The position numbers were made by a program, and so were the translations under genes. Positions 21,595-32,508 of a stretch of DNA of 64,000 nucleotides are shown here, piece by piece. The number at the start of each line of letters is the position of its first letter. Within the stretch, counting starts at the first letter, position 1. The notes under the pieces are model-generated. The model ran no database searches and was not told the DNA's origin. It was given only the letters and a program-made list of their open reading frames with translations. Origin of the DNA: Rehmannia glutinosa (taxonomy: Eukaryota; Streptophyta; Magnoliopsida; Lamiales; Orobanchaceae); the NCBI GenBank assembly GCA_016081115.2, contig CM071933.1, positions 61,828,660 to 61,892,659 on the forward strand, in the 5' to 3' direction.

Positions 21595-24500
21595 CCTAAC
21601 TCATGCTTGAGTTCTTCAAATCTTGACTCACATAATGGTTTTGTGAAGATGTCACCAATTGTTTATCGGTTGAGATATATTCCAAGATGATGTCCTTCTT
21701 TTCAATATGATCTCTTATGAAGTGATATCTAACATCGATATGCTTTTTTCTTGAGTGCAACACAGATTTTGAGTAATTGCAATTGCACTTGTGTTATCAC
21801 ACATGATTGGAATTTCTTTTTCCTCAACTTCATAGTCTCTCATTTCTTTGTCTCATCCATAGGACTTGGGGCACAACAACAATGCCCGCAGCCTATGTAT
21901 TCTCGTTTGTGTAGAGGTGGCTATTGAATTTTGCTTCTTGCTAAACCAGAAATCGGCCTGTTTCAAAGCATTTGACATGTGCCCGAGGTGCTTTTTCTGT
22001 CAACTCGCATCCAAAGATAGTCAGTCCGAGTAGCCAATTAGTTTGAATCCACCTTCCTTTGGATACCATAAGCCAACTTCTTGGCTTCCTTTCAAGTATC
22101 TCAAGATTCTTTTTAGCTTTGTCATATGGCTCTCTTTTGGAGCAGATTGAAATCTTGCACATACACCTACAACAAACAAAGGTGATGCCTGGCCCGCTTT
22201 GCCGTGAGATAGAGCAATGATCCAATAAGTGCTCAGATCTTGTTTGATCTCTGTGCTTGCCATCCGCATCCATGTCCATTTTGATGATGTATTCATTGGT
22301 ATTTTCACGAGAAGACTTCTTCTCCATACCAAATTTCTTCATTAAATCTCGGTGTATTTTGTTTGACTTATGAAGGTTCCATCCTTCGGTTGTTTCACTT
22401 GGAGTCCAAGGAAGAATGTCGACTCTCCCATCATGCTCATTTCAAATTTACTTTGCATGAGGTTTGAAAATTTTTCACATGACTCTTTGTTTGTGGATCC
22501 AAAAATGATGTCATCCACATATATTTGAACAAGCAAAGATACTCTTTTTGTCTTGAATTAAAGAAAAGTGTTCTATCTACTTTTACTTTTGTGAATCCAT
22601 TCTCGATTAGGAATTGTGACAAGGTATCATACCATGCTCGGGTGCCTGTTTCAATCCATACAAAGCTTTCTTGAGTTTGTATACCTTTATCTCCAAGAGT
22701 CTTCGCTCAAATCCCGGAGGTTGTTCAACATACACTTCTTCTTCCAATAAACCATTTAGGAATGCACTTTTTACATCCATCGATATACAATGAAATTCTT
22801 GTGAGTCATAGGCAAGAAACATCCTTATTGCTTCCAATCTTGCTACGAGGAGCAAATGTTTCATCAAAATCTATTCTTTCTTCTTGGCAATATCCTTTGG
22901 CTACTAGTCTTGCTTTGTTTCTTACCACGTAACCTTCCTCGTTCATCTTGTTTCGAACACCCATTTAGTACCAATAACGTTTTGATGTGTGGGTCTTTGA
23001 ACTAATTCCCATACTTTATTTCTTTCAAACTTATTTAGCTCTTCTTGCATAGCTTGAATCCAATGTGTGTCATCCAATGCTTGTAACACATCTTTGGGCT
23101 CTTTTGCGAGATAAAGCATGTGAACATAGCTTCTTGTTGAGTTCGGATCTTGTTTTGACACCTTCTCTTATATCTCCAATGACAAGTTCTCGTGGATGGT
23201 CTTTCGGCCATCTTACATCCGGTTGAAGTAAGTTAGCCGGGTTGATCGTCTAGCTAGTTTGTGTTGCTTTGATCAGCTCTCTCTCGTAGTCACTTAGCCG
23301 CAAATTTTCCATTTGTTTTTGAGATTGACTATCTCATCTTCTTCGAGTTTACAATTCATTTCGGCAAAGATAGGGATTTTTTCGTATGTTTGGATGATTC
23401 AACTTATCATTTGATTCTTCAATATCTTCTCCATTTACATTTGGCTCATCGAATACCACATGAATGGATTCTCTCGCAACCATAGTCCTTTTGTTGAGTA
23501 CTCTGTAGGCTTTGCTTTCAAATTTGAGTATCCCGAAGAAGATACCTTCATCGCCTTTAGCATCGAAGGCCTTTAGATTGTCTTTGCCATTGTTGTGGAT
23601 GAAACATTTACATCCAAATATTCTAAAATATGCAACATTTGGTTTTCTTCAAGTCCACATCTCATAGGGAGTCTTTGTCACCGTCTGTTTATCATACATC
23701 TGTTTTGAGTGTAGCAAGTGTGTTGATTGCTTGACCCAAAATCGTTTTGGTAATCCCGCTTGACTAACATGGTCCTTCGCCGCTTCTTTGAGAGTTCTAT
23801 TCCTTCTTTCTCGCAACTCCATTCTCTTTGTGGAGTTCTTCTGCAGATAGTTCATGACCAATACCATTTTCAATACAATCTTGAGTTATTATTCCATTGA
23901 CAAACTCGGTTCCTCGTCATCGATCTTATTTTGATAATGGTTTGGTTCTTTTCATTTTGAATTTTCTTCATCAATTTGTGGTAGTTTTGTAGGGTTTCTT
24001 TCTTCTTACACATGAATATTGTCCATGTATATCTTGAGTAGTCATCTACTACCACAAAGGTGTATTTCTTTCCACTTATCTTTGTTTGGTTCCACTTTGG
24101 GCCAAATAGATCCATATGTAGCGGATGCAATACTCTTGTTGAAGATGGACATGTCTTTTCTTTGAATGAAGATTTGATTTGTTTTCCTTCATGACATGCA
24201 TCACATATACTCTCCTTCTTGTATCTCGAGTCCGGAAGTCCTTCCACAAGATTACTTCTTGCAAGCTTGTTAATCGTTTTGAAATTCGGGTGACTCGGCT
24301 TTTTGTGCCCTGACCAACTTGATTCATTGTTGTGCTCTTTTGCTAATAGACAGTGTTGGGTGTAGCGGTTGACCAATCTACTACATACATGTTCTTTTGT
24401 CTCGCATCCTTGCAACACAACTTCATTCGATTCAAGATATCCTTGATTTGGCATATACCCATGTTAAATCCAACATTATAGCCCTTGTCACGAGTTGGAT

Positions 24501-24909
24501 CGATGCTTAGCAAGTTGAAGTTGAGTCCTTCAACATATGCAACATCGTGATTTCTAATCCATTTCTCTTGATGGATCCAATGCCTCTTATTTCACCGGAG
24601 CTTCATTTCCTCCAAATATGACTTTTGCTCCTTTAACTTCCTTGAATTTTGACAGATTTTTCTTGTTTCTGTCATATGTCCGGAACGACCACTATCCATG
24701 TACCAGGTTCCTTGGCACTCACTGTTCCTTGAACCGCAATCAAGGAAATTAAGTTTTAGGTACCCATACTTGCGGGTCCGAGGGGTTAGAATTGTAAGAT
24801 GATCCAACCAACTTATAGCCAAATGATTTGACTCTAAGGGGTTGCCATCTATCGTGCCATAATCATAATTAATCTTGGCAAATTGCTTGGGGATTTTAGG
24901 TTCATACAA
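21595..24909 (-). pseudogene. Pol region (integrase, reverse transcriptase, RNase H) of SIRE-like copy 1
   Basis: Going in the sense direction from 24909: the protease tail and pre-integrase region (GTWYMDSGRSGHMT near 24700, a mutated Copia protease/GAG junction motif), integrase with SHPNFKTINKLARSNLVEGL, CDACHEGKQIKSSF, HMDLFGP and DDYSRYTWT at 24454-23870, then a broken PQQN/ERRNRTLKEA segment. Reverse transcriptase follows (MDVKSAFLNGLLEEEVYVEQ at 22867, YVDDIIFGSTNKE at ~22520), then RNase H down to about 21595. At least eight frame changes or stops split it. The catalytic YVDD is still readable. The domain order integrase before reverse transcriptase identifies Copia. Confidence 0.85.
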
Positions 24910-25005
24910 ATTTTGTCTCTTTTGTCTGTCGTATGCATGTGTATATGTTTTAGCAATCGCTTCTTCTTTGGGTAATTGTGGTGTCTCCGAGTGTAGTGCC
25001 TAGGT

Positions 25006-26976
25006 GCATATGTGTCTTTGATGAAAGCTCTTATACTTTTGGAATGGCCTTTCTTTGAGTTCTAGGCCTTTGCCATTTGGGCTTATATTCCATAAGTCTA
25101 TCGATAGTTCACATCATTCCAATCACTTGGCTTGGATATTTTCTACCATTCCCATCATATGTATTTCTTTTATAGATTTTAAGGGTTTTGGTAGCTCTGT
25201 TTCTTCTTTCTGAGTATTTTTCGTTTGGAGTTTCTGAGGAACTCGATGAATCTCTTCTCGGCTATCCTTTCAAGCGCACTCAATGGTTGTTTTCCTTTTC
25301 CTTTATAACCAAGGCAGTTTGCTTGTAATTGTGCTTTGGAGTGAATGTGTGTGCACCCTTTGGAGTTTTGGATTTTTGGACTCTTCATTGCTTGAAGATC
25401 CTTTTTCCAAAATTACTTTTGAGTTTGACATAGCACAGAGGAATTAAATCCTAAGCTGTCTTGTCTCCACATTCTCTTTGACTCATAATAAGATCATCCA
25501 ATGATTTAGATGCCTTAGTGAGTGAGGCAATCACATTTTTGAGGTCATTCTCCCTCTTTTCTATGGCAACTATTTTCTCGCTATTAACTTAGCATTTTTC
25601 AGCCTTTAAACTTTCATTCTCATCGGCTATTTGACTTAGAGTACTACTCGGCTCCTTAGTCACTTTGAGTTTTGGCTCTTGAGTAGTTGTTTTCCTCATT
25701 TAATAGTGTGTGTGAGGATTTAATGTGTTCAAAATCTTTCATCATTTTGCCTAATGAATCATAAAGATCAGTGGGTGATGAAGTGTGTGTGTCACGATCA
25801 CTATCACTAGAATCGAGTTTGATGAGTTAGAGTGTACCTCATCTTCTTGGTCAGGTTGATCTTGTTCCTTGGCCATCAAACAGATCGGGGCTTCTTCTTC
25901 GTGAGTCACTTGAGTAGTCGGCTTCTTTGCTCTCGAATCGGTTGTCTCTCTTGACTTGGCTATCTCGTGATCTGCAGCCATCATTGCCTTTTTCTTTTCT
26001 TGTCTTCTTTCTCGAAGACCTTTCTTTCTTCTTCATTCCTGTATTTGTTGACTACAGGATATGGGCGATCAATGGCATAGTGACCTGGTTGTCTACAATT
26101 TCAAAGATAGATATTCAACCTTTTGATCGACTCTTTCCATTCTTGGATTGTCGGCCCTTTGATATTGACTTTTTGATGATCTGTTCTCTTGGTTGGCCTA
26201 TCTTCCTTGACTTGGAGGGAGTGAGTGTCTTCGGAAGATTCGCCCTTGCCTCTCTTGTAGTTCTTATTGAAGAACTTGTTGAACCTTTTAACCATCGGGG
26301 CTATTTCTTCCGGATCAATGACTTTTTGACCTCAACTCTTTTCCCATCTTTAACAATTAGAGCATTTGTTTTGGGTACATTGTCTCTTCCCTGGTCTTTT
26401 CTTCTCGGCTCAAACTCGTAGGCTTTGAGGTCCGAGAATAGTTCATGGTTGGATGTCTTTGATAGGTCCATGGAATGTCTTAGTGCCATGACTTTCATTT
26501 CCCATTCATTTGGAAGACTTTTTAAGATTTTCATACACATTTCCTTCTCGTGTATATTCCTTTCCAAGTGCGAGATAGCTCGTTGGTGATTTACGTGAAC
26601 CGAGCATCCAGTTGATCCAGGTTTTTCCCGAGATCATTTTGAAGTTCTCAAATTTCGTCTGACCCACGATAATTTGTTTTCTTTGATTTGCTCACGAGCC
26701 TTCACAAATCAATGTTAGCTTGTCCCATTTCTTTAGCCGTTTTGCATGATTTGACTTTATTGAACATGGCTTTGTCAAGGTTTTATAAAGGATGTCCTTG
26801 GCTACATTGTCCAGGTTGTATCTTTTTTTTGTCATCATTTGTCCATTCGGTTCTTGGTTTTTCAACCATGGTTGTCCGGGAGCAACATCCTCTTCTCCTT
26901 CCTTCAGTGCTTGACTCTTCTTACATCTATGTTCACCTTTAAGATTTGCGGTGGCCCATCTTCTATCACTATCCAC
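25006..26976 (-). pseudogene. Gag region of SIRE-like copy 1
   Basis: From 26976 the capsid-type text reads RRWATANLKGEH, YNLDNVAKDILYKTL, MCMKILKSLPNEWEMKVMAL, MDLSKTSNHELFSDLKAYEF. A zinc-knuckle remnant follows near 26090 and a Lys/Ser/Glu-rich tail. The same blocks occur intact and in better frame at 63968-62015. Gag forms the virus-like particle of the element in the cytoplasm. Several frameshifts are present. Confidence 0.8.
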
Positions 26977-27191
26977 ATCTCATCATGTAATCTTTGATAG
27001 ATGAGCTCGCATACGAATTTTCCAATCATCAAATTCTTCAATTATGAACATAGGGATGCGTGTCAAATTTGCTTCCATGATAATAAATTTTAATGATAAA
27101 AAGAGTTTTGAAAGTTTAAGTACTAAAGCGGACTTTGAAAAGTTTGGAGATCTAGTTCAAGAACTAGTGCGGAAGGCTCAATGAACCAACC

Positions 27192-27206
27192 GCTCACGAT
27201 ACCACT
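27192..27206 (-). other. Primer-binding site (initiator tRNA-Met type) of SIRE-like copy 1, damaged
   Basis: The plus-strand text GCTCACGATACCA lies two bases before the 5' LTR. The usual Copia site read on this strand is GCTCTGATACCA, so the CTG has become CACG. A primer site must match the tRNA for replication, so the change arose after insertion or is a sequence error. Confidence 0.75.
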
Positions 27207-28774
27207 TGTAGGTCCCAAGGGGTGTAAGTGTAAGGTTTAGAAGGGGGGTTGAATAAACCTTACCAAATTTTTGATTTAGTCCTTTAAAAATTTAGAGTTG
27301 ATACAACACTGTTTGTGTCCTTGGTGGATGACCAATTTAGTTAATCAAGAGAGTTAGTCTCTCAATGCACTCAACTCAAGAGTGTTGATGGAATAACTCA
27401 AATTGTTAAGTCTAAATTAACTCAACTGTGGTTTGTTTTTTTGGAAGACTTAACACCCTTAAGTTTGGTTAAGTAGAGATTTAGAGCTTGATTTAGTACT
27501 TAGAGATTATCTAATGGATAACAAATATGTCATGAATTAATTAAACAAATATGATGCAAGAATTAAAGTCTTTGAAATGTAAATGACACAATGAGATTTT
27601 TATAGAGGTTCGAAGATGGGGTAATTCTTCTACTCCTCTCTTCTCCAACTCCTGGAGGAATCCACTAGGTATTGATCAAGATATACAAAGTGGTAATGTC
27701 CGGATACAAGTCTTGATCACACACGGTGACTTGATCCTTTGGGACTCGATCTGAGACGCCTTGATCACTCACACGCTTCTCGTGACGACTCGGCTTCTTC
27801 ACGGGGTAGCTTGCTACTTGCTACTACAGCCCGCTTGCTCAAGCTCTTTGGATTTGATCACGAAGCCCTCCAAAAGCTCAAGACTTGGTTCGACCTTGAA
27901 CCTTCCTACAATCCTTCGAGGAATGTAGACCCCTTGATTTTTCAGTAATTTTCTCTTCAACTGATTGAAGTTATCTTTCCTTCATAGGTGAGTGTTGGAT
28001 TGATGTTCTTCCTGGTGTAGGCTTGAGGATTGAGCGTTTAATAACTTGAGAATATTTCAGGTTACAGTTCTAATAATTGCTTGAATGTTTGTGGTTCTGG
28101 TCTCTTCCTCTCAAAGTCATTCCTCAGCCTTTTATAGTGATCTTTCAAAAATCTGCCCGTTGAAGAGATAGGCTTATTTTTGAAAGTCACTTGTGGTCGC
28201 TGGCTTGTCTTGTTGCGATCCTTGGAATTGCCATTTCCTCGTATGAATTGTTCTTCACCTTTTCGAGTTCGACACGGTGTAGTGCTTCCCATTGGTTTAT
28301 TCCTTTGCACGCAGCGGGTGAGCACTTCGAGAAAGGTAGCATGGAGATATTACTTGTTTAGGTAATTCTCTTGATTTACGTGCAACGGATCTTTTTTGAT
28401 TATCTCGACTTGATTGCATTTCCTTGCTTTCCCAGGTGACTTAGAGTCGCCTTCCAATCATTGGATGACTCTCTTCACTTCAACTTGAGACTTGGCTTTT
28501 CTTGAGTTGACTTGATCGATACTCCACTCACCGCATCTCATTTTGCTCCTTGATAGAGTTCCGTCTACTCTTCTTTGCCATACTCATGTGTCTTGCGGTG
28601 AGTCTTCCTTCTAGTCTCCGGTTGTCTTTTTGCATGTTTGGGCATAGCCGACTTAACTCAGCTTGACCAGCCCTATTTATTACAATGCAGTTTACAACAA
28701 AAATGTGGGTGCCAACTTCCTATTCTAAGTTTTACATGGCATTCATCAAAATCTAAACAATAAATTTCCCAACA
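27207..28774 (-). repeat. 5' LTR of SIRE-like copy 1
   Basis: 1568 bp, TGTAGG...CCCAACA. Nearly identical to 14663-16220 outside short scrambled patches. Confidence 0.92.
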
Positions 28775-28779
28775 GGGCC
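28775..28779. repeat. Target-site duplication GGGCC, right copy
   Basis: Pairs with 14658-14662. Confidence 0.9.
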
Positions 28780-28863
28780 GGCCCAAGGCCCAGTCCCATG
28801 CCCAAGCCCATTCATGGGCCGAGGCTGGCAAGGCGGGCGCGCGCGCGTGTGTGGCCCACTTGT
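28780..28863 (-). repeat. Second copy of the base Copia LTR region, right part
   Basis: Continues the homology with 36608-36693 across the SIRE insertion. It includes the GC-rich run with GCGCGCGCGTGTGTGG and stops at CCCACTTGT, where Athila sequence begins after a 9-bp CAGACAATC. Confidence 0.85.
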
Positions 28864-28867
28864 CAGA

Positions 28868-31800
28868 CAATCATGAATCCGCATCTCCGAGCGGGAGATT
28901 GAGGATTTTCCGGGCTTCATCACCAAAATAGTGTTTTAACCTTTGCCCATTAACCTGAAACGTGTTGCCATCCTTACCCCACAACTCAACAGCACCAAAC
29001 GACGAAACACGCTCGACGACAAATGGCCCAGACCATCTCGATTTCAGCTTTCCCGGGAATAATTTTAACCGAGAATTAAATAATAATACCTACTGGCCCG
29101 GGAGAAACTCTCGCCTCAAGATCATTTTATCATGCCATTTTTTTGTCTTTTCTTTGTAGATTTTGGCATTCTCATAGGCCTCATTCCGGAATTCCTCCAT
29201 CTCATCAAGTTGCAATAGCCTATTCTCACCCGCGGCCTTCAGGTCAAAATTCAGTTTCTTCACGGCCCAATAAGCACGATGCTCTAGCTCGACCGGCAAG
29301 TGACATGCCTTCCCAAACACCAAGCGATATGGGGACATACCAATAGGCGTTTTAAAGGCCGCTCGATATGCCCAAAGCGCATCATCCAATTTCTGAGCCC
29401 AGTCCTTGCGGTTACAGCTCAAAGTTTTCTCAAGGATCTGCTTCACCTCGCGATTTGAAATTTCAGCCTATCCATTCGATTGCGGGTGGTAACCTAAAGC
29501 AACCTTGTGCCTTACACCATACTTAGAGAGAAGGTTATTAAACAGTTTATTGCAAAAATGAGTACCTTCATCACTAACTATAGCCCTAGGAGTGCCGAAA
29601 CGTGTGAATATGTGCTTGTGTAAAAATTTCAACACTACCTTAGCATCATTGGTAGGTGTAGCAATCGCCTCCACCCATTTAGAGACATAATCCACCGCAA
29701 GAAGGATATAGGCATGTCCAAATGAAGGGGGAAATGGACCCATGAAGTCAATCCCCTAAACATCAAACAATTCTACTTCCATCATATTGGTGAGAGGCAA
29801 TTCATGGCATCGAGAAATGTTCCCAACTCGCTGGCACCTGTCACAAGTCTGCACAAAAGTATAGCAATCTTTGAATAGAGAAGGCCAATAAAATCCGGAT
29901 TGCAATACCTTAGCGGTCGTGCGGGTTGGCCCAAAATGACCACCATATGGGGCAGAATGGCAATGCTGTAGAATCTCCTCCACCTCCTCTCGAGGCACAC
30001 AACGGCGAATAACTGAATCCACACACCTCTTGAACAAAAGCGGATCATCCCATAAATATGATTTAACATCATGCATAAATTTCTTCTTCTGATGTGAAGT
30101 CAAGTCTGGAGGCAAGACTCCACCAGCCAGATAATTCACAAAATCAGCATACCATGGGAGATGAGTTTCTACTACCAAAATACGTTCATCCGGGAAAGAC
30201 TCCTGAATCGGAGCTTCAATTAGCTCGTCGGGTTGTTCTAACCTCGATAAATGGTCGGCTACTACATTCTCGCTACCCTTCTTATCCCGGATCTCAATAT
30301 CAAATTCTTGCAGAAGGAGAATCCATCTAATCAGTCGTGGTTTCGCATCTTTCTTTGCGAAGAGGTATCGAATAGCAGCATGATCAGTGTAAACAATGAC
30401 CTTGGTACCCACCAAGTAAGCCCGGAACTTGTCAAACGCAAATACAACTGCTAGCATCTCTTTTTCCGTGGTGGTGTAATTTTGCTGGACGTCATCCAAT
30501 GTCCGGCTTGCATAATAGATTGCCTTGAAAATTTTATCTCGTCTTTGCCCCAACACTGTCCCCACTGCATAATCACTAGCATCGCACATGAGCTCAAAGG
30601 GTTGTGTCCAATCTGGCACCACCATAATAGGAGCAGAAATAAGTGCCTTCTTAATGTGCTCAAAAGCCTACAAACAAAGATCATCAAAACAAAAATGCAC
30701 ATCTTTCTCAAGAAGATTACATAAGGGCTTGGTTATTTTTGAAAAATCTTTGATAAATCGACGATAAAAACCAGCATGCCCTAAAAAACTCCTAATCCCT
30801 TTTATATTTCCTAGAGGTGGTAATTTTTCAATCGCCACTATTTTAGCCCGATCTACCTCTAATCCTGCAACCGACACTCTATGACCAAGCACAATGCCTT
30901 CTTTCACCATGAAGTGACATTTTTCCCAATTAAGCACTAAATTTGTGTCTTGGCACCTTTGTAGAACCAGAGATAAATTATGGAGGCACTATCAAAAGAA
31001 TTCCCAAACACCGAATAATCATCCATGAAAACCTCCATAATTTCCTCCACCATGCCATTAAAAATAGACATCATACATCTCTGAAATGTGGCTGGTGCAT
31101 TGCACAACCCAAAAGGCATCCTTCGGAATGCAAAGGTACCATAAGGACATGTGAATGTGGTTTTCTCCTGATCCTCTGGAGCAATCGCAATCTGATTGTA
31201 GCCCGAATATCCATCTAAAAAGCAATAGTAGTCATATCCAACCAGCCTATCCAACATCTGATCAATAAAAGGTAGGGAAAAGTGGTCTTTTCAAGTGGCT
31301 TTGTTTAGTTTCCTATAATCTATGAATACTCGCCACCCACTCACCGTACGTGTAGATATTAACTCATTATTGGAATTTTTCACCACAGTCATCCCCCCTT
31401 TTTTCGGAACTACTTGCACTGGACTTACCCATGAACTATCAGATATGGCAAAAATGATGTCAGCCTTGAGCCACTTAAGAACATCAGGCTTGACTACTTC
31501 TTTCATCGCCGGATTAAGCCGTCTCTGGTGCTCAATAGAGGGCTTGTAAGAGTCCTCCATGAGAATTTTATGCATTACTATAGAAGGGCTGATTCCCTTC
31601 AAATCGGCTATCGACCATCCCAGTGCAGATTTATGCTTTCTCAAAATGCGCAACAACTAATCTAACTCCGAAGGGGATAGAGAGGCAGAGACTATTACCG
31701 GATGTGTATTGTTCTCACCCAAAAATGCATACCGGAGATGTGCAGGAAGTTCCTTCAACTCCGGAGTGACCTTCGGGATTTCCTCAATGATTGTATCTCC

Positions 31801-32496
31801 CAAACTCTCCTTCAAACCCTTGTTTGTGTCAACCTGTGTGGCATCAAGAGACAACACGTAATCCAATAAATCAATATCATCAAAATCATAATCCATACCT
31901 TGCACTAGGGATTGGGTAAGACATCTTTCCAGTGGATCCACAGTAGCATGCCGAGCTAGTTCTGATCGAGCACACTGCTCCACCAAGTCTATGAAATGGC
32001 AAGTGTGTTGTTTTTCTTGGAATTTCATCGCATTATAAATGTTGAACATCACTTCTTCTTCATTAACTCGCAAAGTCAGTTCACCTCGTTGAACATCGAT
32101 TAGTGCACGACCGGTGGCCAAAAATGGTCTCCCCAAAATTAATGGAACTTCTCTATCCTTCTCCATATCCAGTACAACAAAGTCTGCCGGAAATATGAAC
32201 TTGTCCACCTTCACCAAAACATCTTCGATTACGCCTCGTGGATATGTAAGCGATCTGTCCGCCAATTGTAGGGTGATGGTGGATGGCTTCACCTCTCCAA
32301 GACCTAGTTTCCTAAAAACAGATAAAGGCATAAGATTAATGCTAGCACCAAGATCGCAAAGGGATTTATTAAAAATAGAATCACCAATAGTACAAGGGAT
32401 AGTGAAACTCCCCGGATCTTTCGATTTCTGTGGTAGATTCCTTTGCAAAATAGCGTTGCATTCTTCTGTAAGCTTTACGGTCTCGAACTCGCCCAA
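28868..32496 (-). pseudogene. Athila protease, reverse transcriptase, RNase H and integrase
   Basis: In the sense direction from 32496: a retropepsin-type protease with CDLGASINLMPLSVF (the Asp-Leu-Gly-Ala active site) and PLILGRPFLATG. Reverse transcriptase follows with GWRVFIDYRKLN, FLDGYSGYNQI, RRMPFGLCNAPATF and the catalytic FMDDYSVFG (31257-30937), then GVEKCHF-type text and a frameshift near 30940. RNase H has FELMCDASDYAVG and TDHAAIRYL. Integrase has HCHSAPYGGHFG, CDRCQRVGN, a YVSKWVEAIAT core, SDEGTHFCN and YHPQSNG, and a C-terminal tail to about 28870. In-frame stops occur at 31657-31659, 31291-31293, 30668-30670, 29756-29758 and 29468-29470. Most can be read as C-to-T or G-to-A changes. 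The element cannot make a full Pol. Confidence 0.88.
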
Positions 32497-32508
32497 CTTT
32501 CTCTTTTT

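Larger units (their letters stand above)
14663..28774 (-). mobile_element. Complete SIRE-like Copia LTR retrotransposon with env-like region (copy 1)
   Basis: A 14.1-kb element on the minus strand. It has LTRs at 14663-16220 and 27207-28774, a tRNA-iMet-type primer-binding site next to the right (5') LTR, a polypurine tract next to the left (3') LTR, and a perfect 5-bp GGGCC target duplication. Order in the sense direction is gag, protease/integrase, reverse transcriptase/RNase H, then a 4.6-kb env-like region. This matches the SIRE/Maximus group of Copia elements. Coding frames are broken in many places, often at positions where the second copy (51506-64000) has CAG or CTG. It was inserted into the duplicated base-Copia LTR sequence. 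Confidence 0.92.

Noticed and set aside
28062..28325. An ORF of about 60-87 codons on the minus strand is shared by three of the SIRE-like LTR copies (also near 41415-41685 and 52391-52600)
   Set aside because: It lies inside LTR repeats and is conserved only because the LTRs are. The protein has no motif and the frame differs between copies.
28800..28862. GC-rich run with GCGCGCGCGTGTG considered as a CpG-type promoter or Z-DNA control element
   Set aside because: It is part of the duplicated base Copia LTR region and is found again at 36655-36690. No host gene starts next to it.
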